Shown in pieces: positions 30,490 to 37,417 of a DNA stretch of 37,417 nt (its first letter is position 1; each line of letters opens with the position of its first letter). The stretch is from CAYLKS01 sp964384205 [NCBI: uncultured bacterium] (lineage in GTDB: Bacteria > JAGOEH01). A model generated the notes under the pieces. The model made no database searches. It was not told where the DNA came from and worked only from the letters and a program-made list of their open reading frames with translations. Location: assembly GCA_964384205.1 (NCBI GenBank), contig CAYLKS010000027.1:1-37417 (forward strand), given 5' to 3'. A program made the position numbers and the translations under genes.

Positions 30490-30945
30490 ATGAAAAAAAT
30501 TATAATAATAGTATTACTAACAATAAGTACTATAAGTTTAATATTTGCTAATGATACTATAAAAATAAAAAAAGTTAATGGAAGTGCCTATATTTTTAAT
30601 GAAGACTTAAACAAGTGGGAGATACTCAAGACTAATAATCAATTATCTTTTGATACAATTGTAAAAATCCAGGACAAATCTTTACTTTACTTAATTGTTA
30701 ATAACGACGAATCTATAATTTCTGGACCTTTTACAGGAAGATTGGGTGAATTATTATCAAATGATAGCAAATATGATGAAGCAATTAATCATATAATAAA
30801 GAAAATTCCGGATGCTAAACAAAGCGATAGAAAGATTGAAATTACAGTACAATCTGCTGCTGTAATCAAAGGTAATAAGGTAAATATCAAAAAAGTTCCT
30901 TATAAATGGCAAATCTCAAAAGAAAAAACTAATTCTAATAAATAA
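30490..30945 (+). CDS. Small exported protein with FecR-like fold
   Basis: 151 residues. Signal peptide 1-20 (ends LIFAND). The next 70 residues read like a FecR/FlgA-type beta domain: IKKVNGSAYIFNEDLNKWE, LSFDTIVKIQDKSLLYLIV, ESIISGPFTGRLGELL. The tail is Lys-rich. Proteins of this kind occur as exported regulators or surface proteins, but no anti-sigma partner is present here and I do not assign a function. The reading is supported by GGAG ahead of the ATG and a promoter at 30435. Confidence 0.65.
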   Translation: MKKIIIIVLLTISTISLIFANDTIKIKKVNGSAYIFNEDLNKWEILKTNNQLSFDTIVKIQDKSLLYLIVNNDESIISGPFTGRLGELLSNDSKYDEAINHIIKKIPDAKQSDRKIEITVQSAAVIKGNKVNIKKVPYKWQISKEKTNSNK

Positions 30946-31263
30946 AGTTTATCTATAATAATCTTTTATTTTAAAAATATTTGAAGTTAATAGTGTGATA
31001 AAAATATTATAGTTGCTAAATAGGGAAAAAACAAATATTCATCCTTTTATAATAAAAAATTCTAAACTTTTAATAATATGATAAATAGATTTATGACATA
31101 AATATAAGTTCTTCATCACTGCTGGTGATATAGAAAATTTTAAACTATCTCAATCATAATCAATAATAAAAGATTCTATTATAGCTCATTATTAAAGCAT
31201 ATTTACTATGATATATTGTATCTTTATTGAATTTGTGAACCGCACTCATCTAATTAAAAATAT
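30946..31263. other. AT-rich intergenic stretch, possible degraded sequence
   Basis: 318 bases between two convergent genes. No terminator of quality is visible; there is a 5-bp hairpin ATCAC/GTGAT at about 31117-31131 with no T run. On the minus strand a short frame MSAVHKFNKDTIYHSKYALI (ends in a stop after 29 residues) is vaguely like the N-terminus of an IS200-type transposase, but too short to claim. Confidence 0.35.
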
Positions 31264-31707
31264 TCAAAAATTAAGTGTATCTGAATATATCAAAATGGAA
31301 TCTTCAGAATTATAATACTTAACAAAAAAATTTATTATTGTAGCTTTTACATTTAAATAAACAAATTTAATATCTAAATCTATTGGACAATTACATTTAC
31401 AGGGATTATTAGCATATTCTATTTCATAAATATTTAATAAATTAATATTGCTTCCAATCGATAAATCATACTGTAAATTTATTGAATCCACACAACAATT
31501 AAAAATAGCATCGATATGTTTAATATGCAAAGTATCATTAAAAAATTTTATTTCAAAATTTTGACCATTTTGACTATTTTTTTTAAGTGAATTATTACCT
31601 TTACACTCTGAAAAATAAAAATTATTCAAAAAAATATTGCTTTCGTCTTCAGAATTAGAACAATAAAATATAAACGTTAAAAGTAAAATAAGAATATATC
31701 TGGACAT
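31264..31707 (-). CDS. Cysteine-rich lipoprotein, unknown function
   Basis: 147 residues. Signal peptide with lipobox IFYC (Cys16). The mature part has paired cysteines in two conserved-looking blocks: KHIDAIFNCCVDSINLQYDL (about 63-82) and EIEYANNPCKCNCPIDLDIK (about 94-113). The arrangement H-x-N/D-A-x-F-N-C-C ... E-x4-P-C-x-C-x-C-P-x-D-L recurs, as far as I recall, in uncharacterised lipoproteins of Bacteroidota and related groups. The cysteines could bind a metal or form disulfides. Its start is 40 bases downstream of the fumarase alpha stop, so it may be the operon tail. GGAG is 3 bases before the ATG. Confidence 0.65.
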   Translation of the reverse strand: MSRYILILLLTFIFYCSNSEDESNIFLNNFYFSECKGNNSLKKNSQNGQNFEIKFFNDTLHIKHIDAIFNCCVDSINLQYDLSIGSNINLLNIYEIEYANNPCKCNCPIDLDIKFVYLNVKATIINFFVKYYNSEDSILIYSDTLNF

Positions 31708-31747
31708 GCTCTCCCCTTTTTGTTGCTTATACTTTTTTGCTTATAAA

Positions 31748-32587
31748 TTAAAATTTAACAGTAAAATGTCTATGCGAATGGCAATTAAGATTAACAGCAA
31801 CAGGTAGCTGAGCTATATGGCAAGGATATTTTTCAATATAAACATCAAAAGCAGTGACATCTCCGCCCAACCCCATCGGGCCGATTTTCAAATTATTTAT
31901 TCTATTCTTGATAATATTTTCCAATTCATCGTAATAAGGATCAGGATTTTTAGAACCAATATCCCTGAGTAAGGCTTTCTTTGCTAACATAGCTGCATAT
32001 TCAAAATTACCACCAATGCCAATGCCAACAAAAAAAGGAGGACAGGCATCAGGTCCTGCTTTTTGCACAACATCAATCACAAAATTAATTATTTCATCTT
32101 TTCCAGCAGTCGGATTAAACATCTTCACTGCTGCCTTATTTTCTGCACCACCCCCCTTTGCACAATAACTAATCTTCAATCTATCATTTTCTGAAGGTAA
32201 AAAATGAATAATAGGTGGTAAATTATCCCCTGTATTAATCCTTTTCAAAGGATCATTAACAATAGATTTTCTAAGATAACCATCCTTATATGCTCTTTTT
32301 GTTGCCTTATATAATATATTTTTAATATCAGTAATTCGCATATCAATCTCACCTATTTCAACAAAAAACACAGCCACTCCTGTATCCTGACATAATGGTA
32401 GTTTTTCAGAAGATGCAATATTAGCATTTTCTAACATTAAATCAAAAAATTTTTTAGCACCTGCAAATGTTTCTCTTTCCTTTAATTCACGTATTAATTT
32501 CCTATAAGAATCATCTATATCAAAATGCACTCTTAATATATTTTCATATATAATATCTTCTATTTTTTTAAGATCAATACGGCACAT
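31748..32587 (-). CDS. Class I fumarate hydratase (or tartrate dehydratase) alpha subunit
   Basis: 279 residues. The three [4Fe-4S] cysteines are visible: C66 in KLPLCQDTG, C182 in AGPDACPPFFVGIGIGG, and C269 in NLNCHSHRH. YCAKGGGAENKAAVKMFNP is the conserved substrate/cluster loop. It catalyses the reversible hydration of fumarate with the beta subunit (29663-30181), and the enzyme is oxygen-sensitive. It is encoded as the last or second-last gene of the REC-GGDEF/murB operon, with its start 14 bases inside murB. Confidence 0.93.
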   Translation of the reverse strand: MCRIDLKKIEDIIYENILRVHFDIDDSYRKLIRELKERETFAGAKKFFDLMLENANIASSEKLPLCQDTGVAVFFVEIGEIDMRITDIKNILYKATKRAYKDGYLRKSIVNDPLKRINTGDNLPPIIHFLPSENDRLKISYCAKGGGAENKAAVKMFNPTAGKDEIINFVIDVVQKAGPDACPPFFVGIGIGGNFEYAAMLAKKALLRDIGSKNPDPYYDELENIIKNRINNLKIGPMGLGGDVTAFDVYIEKYPCHIAQLPVAVNLNCHSHRHFTVKF

Positions 32588-33476
32588 AAATTACTTCTTC
32601 CTCCACTTCAATGCCATACTCATTTTTTATTTTTTCTTTAACAAAATTTATCAACCAGAGAACATCTTCTGCCTTACCATTTCCTAAATTAATAAAAAAA
32701 TTACCATGTTTGGGATAAATCATTATATCATTTTTTCTAAATCCTTTAAGATTTAATTCTTCAATCAATTTTCCAGTAGGAATACCATAATCATAATTGT
32801 TCTTAAAAACACAACCTGAATTAGGATATTCAAACTGACCTTTATTAACTCTATCATAATAATTTTTCATTGTAATTTGTTGTATCTTATATTTATCACC
32901 GCTTTTTAAAAACAACTCAGCTCCTAAAATCAAATATTGTTTATATTGAAAAATAGAATTTTTATATCCAAATTCACAATTAATATTATTCAAATTCAAA
33001 ATATTGAAATTTCCTAAATCGAGAACATCTACATTTTTAACTATATCACTAAATTGTCCACCATAACATCTGGCATTCATAAAAATAGCCCCACCAAGCG
33101 AACCAGGCAATCCACCGGCAAATTCCAGCCCAGACAACGAATTCTCAATAGCAATTTCAGTCAAAATATCAATAGAGATTCCTGCTTCAAAATAATACTT
33201 ATCCTTTTTAATTATAGTTCTATTTAAATTTTTAGTCGAAATAATTACTCCATTAAATCCTCTGTCATCAAATAAAATATTAGCACCTTTACCCAATACA
33301 AAATATTTTAAATTATTATTTTTTATTTCCTTAAAAAGTCCTGGTAAAACTTCTATTTTATCAGGAAAAACAACAAACTTGGCAGGCCCGCCTATTTTAT
33401 AAAAGCTAAGTTTTGATAATAAAAAATCCTTTTTAAATTCAATATTATTTTCCTGAAGAAATTTCTCAAAAATCAT
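32574..33476 (-). CDS. murB: UDP-N-acetylmuramate dehydrogenase
   Basis: 300 residues. FAD-binding motifs: FYKIGGPAKFVVFP (about 28-41), VLGKGANILFDDRGFNGVII (about 58-77), and GLEFAGGLPGSLGGAIFMNARCYGG (about 115-140). The active-site loop PNSGCVFKN (about 218-226) supplies the proton donor, and the C-terminal E-x-x-V pattern in EYGIEVEEEVIYV closes the site. It reduces UDP-GlcNAc-enolpyruvate to UDP-MurNAc in peptidoglycan synthesis. It lies two genes after the Ddl-like ligase, both in the wall pathway. Overlaps the K+ channel gene by 11 bases. Confidence 0.95.
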   Translation of the reverse strand: MIFEKFLQENNIEFKKDFLLSKLSFYKIGGPAKFVVFPDKIEVLPGLFKEIKNNNLKYFVLGKGANILFDDRGFNGVIISTKNLNRTIIKKDKYYFEAGISIDILTEIAIENSLSGLEFAGGLPGSLGGAIFMNARCYGGQFSDIVKNVDVLDLGNFNILNLNNINCEFGYKNSIFQYKQYLILGAELFLKSGDKYKIQQITMKNYYDRVNKGQFEYPNSGCVFKNNYDYGIPTGKLIEELNLKGFRKNDIMIYPKHGNFFINLGNGKAEDVLWLINFVKEKIKNEYGIEVEEEVIYVPY

Positions 33477-34503
33477 GCCCGCCCTTAGGTTCTTTTGCTA
33501 ATTTTACAAAATTTCTAAAATTTTCTATTTCTTTCTCTCTGCCATAAACAATAAGACAGTCATTAGCTCTTATAATAGTCATTGGATTTGGATTAATAAC
33601 AACTCTCTGAGTATCAGCAAATTTAATTCCTAAAATAATAACATCTATTAACCATTTAGATCGTAACTCTCTCAAAAATCTCTCAACAAGAAAAGAATCT
33701 TCTGGAATTATAATTTCATTTAAAGTCAAAACCTCATCGTTTGTTTTGCTCATTATTTCAAGAAAAGATATCACATTTGGCTTTAAAGCATAAGCGGCAA
33801 GTCGTAATCCTCCAATTCTATTGGCAGAAACAACAAAATCTGCTCCAACTTTCTGCAATTTCTTCTCACTTGTATCATCATGGCTAATAGATATTACTTT
33901 TATTTTTTCATTCAATTCTTTAGCAGTCATAATAATAAATAAATTATCTTCATCTCTTGAGGTAGCAGTAATTATACCTTCTGCTTTTTCAATATTAGCA
34001 ATTTCTAATGTCTCTTCTATCATGGGATTTCCCAATAACACTGTAACATCATCGTAAGTTAATAACAACTCATTAAAAAAGTCTCTTTCTTTGGTAATCA
34101 CTACAAATGGCTTTTTATTAGACAAAAATTCACTAATGATATACTTTCCAATACCCTCATCTGTACAAATAATATAATGATTATAAAGTTTTGATAATTT
34201 CTTTTTCATCTTTCTATCCTTGAAATATTGATTAAGTTGACCTTCTATTAATAAACTTGTTCCTTGAGTAAAAATATAAGCCAATAATCCAATTCCACTA
34301 AAAATTAAAAAAATAGTTATAACTCTACCCATAAAACCCAAATTTCCAACTTCCTTAAAACCAACAGTAGTAATTGTTATTATAATCATATAAAACGAAT
34401 CAAACCACGAAAGTCCAGCTATAAAATGATACATTAATAAAGAAAGAAATATAATAAAAAATAAAATTAAAGCAGCTAACTTTAACTTATGTAACTGTAC
34501 CAT
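33466..34503 (-). CDS. Two-TM potassium channel with RCK (TrkA-N/TrkA-C) domains
   Basis: 345 residues. Helix 1 about 8-27, pore helix and filter TITTVGF (43-49; Tyr of TVGYG is Phe, and KEV follows), helix 2 about 58-82. The cytoplasmic TrkA-N Rossmann domain begins at about 108 (HYIICTDEGIGKYIISEF) and continues ITATSRDEDNLFIIMTAKEL and VGADFVVSANRIGG; TrkA-C spans about 260-335. The dinucleotide loop, normally G-x-G-x-x-G, reads T-x-E-x-x-G here, so classic NAD binding is doubtful; another ligand or none is possible. It should form a tetramer in the inner membrane gating K+ flux. It is cotranscribed with murB and the Ddl-like gene. Confidence 0.92.
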   Translation of the reverse strand: MVQLHKLKLAALILFFIIFLSLLMYHFIAGLSWFDSFYMIIITITTVGFKEVGNLGFMGRVITIFLIFSGIGLLAYIFTQGTSLLIEGQLNQYFKDRKMKKKLSKLYNHYIICTDEGIGKYIISEFLSNKKPFVVITKERDFFNELLLTYDDVTVLLGNPMIEETLEIANIEKAEGIITATSRDEDNLFIIMTAKELNEKIKVISISHDDTSEKKLQKVGADFVVSANRIGGLRLAAYALKPNVISFLEIMSKTNDEVLTLNEIIIPEDSFLVERFLRELRSKWLIDVIILGIKFADTQRVVINPNPMTIIRANDCLIVYGREKEIENFRNFVKLAKEPKGGHDF

Positions 34504-35521
34504 TATAAAAATTCTCTATATTCATTTTTATAAAATCAGCTCTTGATATACCTACTTCTTTTAACATAATAGGCAAAACGCTATGTTCCCCTAAACCAGG
34601 TAACAAATTAACTTCTAAAAAATATATATCATCATCTTTGATAATATAATCTATTCTAACAGCACCCATTAAATTGATTTTATTATAAATATTCTGAGAT
34701 ATAATATTTAGCCTACATCCAAGACTCTCATTCTTAAAAATTTTTATATTTATTCCATTATTAGAATGTTTTACAAAAAAATCTAAAAAACCTTTTTTAC
34801 TTTCTGGAACAACTGCAGGCAAATCAATAAAACGATCTTTATATTTAAAAACTCCAACTGTTACTTCTTTTCCCTCAATAAATTTTTGAATGATAAAAGA
34901 ATTAGTATATTTAGAATTTCTATCCCTATAATCTATTAAAATATCAACAGATAAATTATCATATACTTCCATTCCAATGGAAGAACCAAGATTATTTGCC
35001 TTTACTATATATTTACAGCCGAAATCTAAATCCAAGACAATGCCTTCAAAATCTTCCTCTGTGGTATTTAGATTAAAATAAAATGTCTGAGGAATTTTAA
35101 CATTTTTTATATTTTCTTTAATAAATAATAAAGTATTATACTTGCTGTATGTCAAAAATGCAGATTCATAATCAAACATATTCGTAGGAATATCGAAATA
35201 AGTACAAACAGATTGGAATATTCCATCCTCACCATATTTACCATGAGTAAAATTAAAAATAAAATAATCATTATTTTTTACAAATCTAACAAAGTCCTCT
35301 AAAGTCAATTTATATCCATACTCAATTATACTCTCTATACTTTCATAAAATCTTAAATCCGGAAGAAAAAAAATATCCCCTTCAATATGACACGCTATTC
35401 CTCTAAAATAATTTTTTACTTCACTATCATTTTTTATATCATCAACAATAGCCTTATATGAACTAAAAGTAGCTTGATACTCAAGAGTTCCAGAATTAAA
35501 ATATAAAATAAAATCCTTCAT
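34487..35521 (-). CDS. D-alanine-D-alanine ligase-like ATP-grasp protein
   Basis: 344 residues. ATP-grasp enzyme with Ddl-type motifs: FNFTHGKYGEDGIFQSV (about 89-105), the ATP-binding loop KANNLGSSIGM (about 175-185), FIIQKFIEGKEVTVGVF (about 211-227), and AVRIDYIIKDDDIYFLEVN followed by LLPGL (about 290-315) holding the metal-binding Asp, Glu and Asn. Ddl joins two D-alanines for the peptidoglycan stem. The sequence is divergent (GLGEHSVLP instead of PGMT..S..P), so a paralogue with another amino-acid specificity is possible. Proximity to murB favours a wall role. It overlaps both neighbours (4 and 17 bases). Confidence 0.82.
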   Translation of the reverse strand: MKDFILYFNSGTLEYQATFSSYKAIVDDIKNDSEVKNYFRGIACHIEGDIFFLPDLRFYESIESIIEYGYKLTLEDFVRFVKNNDYFIFNFTHGKYGEDGIFQSVCTYFDIPTNMFDYESAFLTYSKYNTLLFIKENIKNVKIPQTFYFNLNTTEEDFEGIVLDLDFGCKYIVKANNLGSSIGMEVYDNLSVDILIDYRDRNSKYTNSFIIQKFIEGKEVTVGVFKYKDRFIDLPAVVPESKKGFLDFFVKHSNNGINIKIFKNESLGCRLNIISQNIYNKINLMGAVRIDYIIKDDDIYFLEVNLLPGLGEHSVLPIMLKEVGISRADFIKMNIENFYNGTVT

Positions 35522-35937
35522 AATTGCTCTTCATCGATTTTCCTAATCTTAGCAGATAAAATTTTTAATAATACTTCTAAAAGTTCAACATAAATATTTA
35601 AATTGTCTGCTTTCAATTTCATAAAATTATCACGAGAGAAAATCCCCACTTTCAAATCTGTTTTAGCCACAGCTGTGGCACTACGAGGCAAACCATCTAT
35701 AAAAGACAATTCTCCAAAAAAATCTCCTACTGTAGCAGATGCTATCTTTTTTTCATTCCCATTCTTAGTTAAATAAAAATCAACTATTCCATCTAAAATA
35801 AAATATAATTCCTTTTTTGACTCTTCATTAACTTTAAACAATATAGAATCCTTTACATATTCCTTTTCCAGAAAAAAACCAGCTAAAACCTCTGCACTTT
35901 CAGTATTAAAATATTTTTTTAATAAATTTACCAACAC
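35518..35937 (-). CDS. Stand-alone cyclic-nucleotide-binding domain protein
   Basis: 139 residues, starting at GTG (35937) 5 bases after GGAGG (a TTG one codon later is also well placed). The entire chain is one CNB domain: LYFILDGIVDFYLTKNG (about 46-62), and the phosphate-binding cassette DFFGELSFIDGLPRSATAVA (about 73-92) with the canonical Glu and Arg. There is no HTH or enzyme domain, so it may regulate a partner protein in response to cAMP or a related nucleotide. It sits 12 bases after the REC-GGDEF gene and overlaps the Ddl-like gene as ATGA. Confidence 0.88.
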   Translation of the reverse strand: MLVNLLKKYFNTESAEVLAGFFLEKEYVKDSILFKVNEESKKELYFILDGIVDFYLTKNGNEKKIASATVGDFFGELSFIDGLPRSATAVAKTDLKVGIFSRDNFMKLKADNLNIYVELLEVLLKILSAKIRKIDEEQL

Positions 35938-35949
35938 AAAAACCTCCTA

Positions 35950-37140
35950 TTAACTTAATTCAAGAGATACTATTTGATTTTTACCCCTGATTTTAGCATT
36001 GTATAACGCAGAATCAGCTTTTGCTATTAATTCCTCTGATGAAAATCCATAAGCATATTCACATAAACCTATAGAAACTTTAATTTGAAAATATTCTTCT
36101 AAAGAAGAAAACTGAAAATTTTTCATCAAAATATTAATCTCATTTTGAGTTTTATCCTGTACCAAATCTGAAAATGTAATGTACCTACTCAATTGTTTAA
36201 TAATCCTAGAACAAATTTTCTCAGCTTCCGATATATTCGTATCAATAAAAATAATTACAAATTCATCCCCTCCATATCTCGAAACAACATCTGTTTCTCT
36301 ACAAACATTATATAAAACCTCTGAAACTGTTTTTAAAACAAAATCTCCTTTTAAATGTCCAAAATTATCATTAATTTGTTTAAAATCATCCAAATCCAAA
36401 ATAGCAACAACAAAGGAAAAATCAAGCTTATTATGCTTTTCAAAATACCTTTGTGCTCTTTTTATCTCATTATCTAAAAATTCCCTAAACTTCCTAAAAT
36501 TATACAAACCAGTCATAGGATCTGTATTTGATAGAACCTCCAATTTTTTTATGGTTTCCTGTAATTGTCTTGTTCTTTCCTCTACTAAAAATTCTAATGT
36601 TTTATTATAATCTTTTAATTTTTCTTCTGCTAATTTATATTCATAATTTAAATTCCATTTTTCTGTCAAAGCTAAAGCAAGCTGCTTTATTTCGTCAACA
36701 TCAAAAGGTTTTTTTAAAAATAATAATTTACTCGGGTAACCTATTTCTTGTACTATTTCTTTTCTATTATGATCAGAATAGGCAGTCACAATAACCATTT
36801 CTATTTCTTTATCCACCTGTCTAATCAATTTAGCAGTTTCTTTTCCGTCAATACCAGGCGGCATTCTCATATCAATAAAAGCAACAGCATAAGGGAAATT
36901 TCGTTCAAGAGATTTTTTTACTTTTTCAACCCCCTCTAAACCCTGTTTGGCAAAATCTAATTGATATTCTTCTATCAAATTTTTATCTTCTATAACTTCA
37001 TCATCAAAAAGTTCTTTCTCCAATTCATCAAAATCATCATAAGTTATATCTGATGGCGATAAAATATTTTTATAAGTATTTAAAATATCTTCTTGATCAT
37101 CAATTATTAATATTCTATTATTTTTAAAATTAGCAACCAT
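35950..37140 (-). CDS. Response regulator diguanylate cyclase (REC-coiled coil-GGDEF)
   Basis: 396 residues from the ATG at 37140. A frame open to a TTG at 37167 would start inside the promoter and is rejected. The REC domain (about 8-160) has D14/D15, the phosphoacceptor D90 in AFIDMRMPPGIDG, T119, and K143/K144 in LKKPF. Between the first strand and D90 it carries an acidic insertion (about 28-60) not found in ordinary receivers. A coiled-coil linker (165-205) is followed by the GGDEF domain: NTDPMTGLYN, LDLDDFKQINDNFGH, SRYGGDEFV (290-294 intact) and the inhibitory I-site RETD (281-284). The enzyme makes cyclic di-GMP with product inhibition. It heads the wall/K+ channel operon. Confidence 0.93.
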   Translation of the reverse strand: MVANFKNNRILIIDDQEDILNTYKNILSPSDITYDDFDELEKELFDDEVIEDKNLIEEYQLDFAKQGLEGVEKVKKSLERNFPYAVAFIDMRMPPGIDGKETAKLIRQVDKEIEMVIVTAYSDHNRKEIVQEIGYPSKLLFLKKPFDVDEIKQLALALTEKWNLNYEYKLAEEKLKDYNKTLEFLVEERTRQLQETIKKLEVLSNTDPMTGLYNFRKFREFLDNEIKRAQRYFEKHNKLDFSFVVAILDLDDFKQINDNFGHLKGDFVLKTVSEVLYNVCRETDVVSRYGGDEFVIIFIDTNISEAEKICSRIIKQLSRYITFSDLVQDKTQNEINILMKNFQFSSLEEYFQIKVSIGLCEYAYGFSSEELIAKADSALYNAKIRGKNQIVSLELS

Positions 37141-37145
37141 AACAT

Positions 37146-37175
37146 TAAATATATTAAAAACAATCAAATTGTCAA
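37146..37175 (-). promoter_or_regulatory. Promoter of the REC-GGDEF operon, predicted leaderless
   Basis: Minus strand TTGACA (37175-37170), 18-base spacer, TATTTA (37151-37146), then ATGTT and the ATG at 37140. The -35 to ATG distance is 35 and there is no Shine-Dalgarno. Confidence 0.6.
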
Positions 37176-37417
37176 TAAATTTCTAAAAAGAAAAAATATT
37201 CTTTGATTAATTTTATAGACTAAAAATAACCTACTAATAACTCATTACCTGTCAAAATATTATGTAAAAGCATAATTATTCTACCAAAAAACAATATCAT
37301 CAATTCCATAATGATATTAATATGTTAATCTACTTTAGTAAACTCTTAGACAATTAAATATGCTTCTGTAAATTCTACTCCATTTCTCAATAAAAAGCAT
37401 CATCTTCTCTTTCCCTT
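37176..37417. other. AT-rich window end; possible 3' end of a leftward gene
   Basis: 240 bases upstream of the REC-GGDEF promoter. From the window edge a minus-strand frame is open for about 26 codons (ending WSRIYRSIFNCLRVY then TAA near 37340). It could be the tail of a gene lying beyond the edge, or chance. Nothing else is visible. Confidence 0.3.

Noticed and set aside
37141-37167. Longer start (TTG at 37167) for the REC-GGDEF protein.
   Set aside because: It lies in the spacer of the promoter, upstream of the predicted transcription start, and has no ribosome site.
1-37417. CRISPR arrays, insertion sequences, prophage genes, rRNA.
   Set aside because: No regularly spaced repeats, no intact transposase or integrase, and no rRNA-like GC-rich stretch were seen.

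Overview
The window is a low-GC chromosomal segment (five or six sample lines I counted by hand give about 27% G+C in most genes) from a diderm bacterium. I infer an uncultured anaerobe of the FCB/WOR-3/Cloacimonadota sort. The evidence is a TonB-dependent receptor, lipoproteins, several secreted proteins ending in a YPNPF...PSGVY...K sorting/FlgD-like domain, an oxygen-labile [4Fe-4S] class I fumarase, and DUF5683-, WbqC- and 'AsnB-like' families common in that superphylum. The promoters are TTGACA-16/17-TATAAT rather than the Bacteroidota -33/-7 type, which argues against Bacteroidota proper. The phylum cannot be fixed from this sequence alone. I see no mobile element, CRISPR array or phage.

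Layout. 1-500: start of tuf preceded by tRNA-Thr(UGU)-Tyr(GUA)-Gly(UCC)-Thr(GGU), read leftward from a perfect consensus promoter; this is the same order as E. coli thrU-tyrU-glyT-thrT-tufB. 655-3728: a membrane-anchored SwrB/DUF6115-like protein, convergent with a secreted two-component-type beta-propeller. 3767-6087: a signalling pair, a histidine-kinase-like protein without a catalytic ATPase domain plus a REC-HD-GYP response regulator. 6139-14988: a tightly packed nine-gene leftward operon (GT2, GT4, TonB receptor, long GrpE, GNAT-like transferase, DUF5683-like, DUF4015, WbqC-like, 4-TM protein). 15186-17171: a secreted sialidase of unusually high GC. 17412-19318: a thioredoxin/TPR lipoprotein, RuvC and a TPR lipoprotein. 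19671-21638: a GNAT-histidine-kinase fusion. 21718-28073: the operon lpdA, lamin-tail protein, AsnB-like protein, GH20 hexosaminidase. 28195-29525: an SH3-domain protein and an M48 lipoprotein. 29663-30945 (rightward): fumarase beta, a 42-aa membrane peptide behind a sigma-54-like site, and a small secreted protein. 31264-37140: the operon REC-GGDEF, CNB domain, Ddl-like ligase, K+ channel, MurB, fumarase alpha, possibly also a Cys-rich lipoprotein.

How it fits together. Sialidase and beta-hexosaminidase would release terminal sialic acid and GlcNAc/GalNAc from host-type glycans outside the cell, and both carry C-terminal sorting domains. Cyclic-di-GMP signalling is represented at both ends: a diguanylate cyclase (REC-GGDEF) heads a cell-wall operon, and an HD-GYP phosphodiesterase sits with the odd kinase. 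The most distinctive signals are (i) seven transcription units whose -35 hexamer lies exactly 35 or 36 nt before the ATG with no usable Shine-Dalgarno, i.e. predicted leaderless mRNAs, including all three signalling units; (ii) the GNAT-histidine-kinase fusion with an unrecognised C-terminal domain; (iii) the kinase with no ATPase domain; and (iv) a sialidase whose catalytic domain alone has a foreign base composition.
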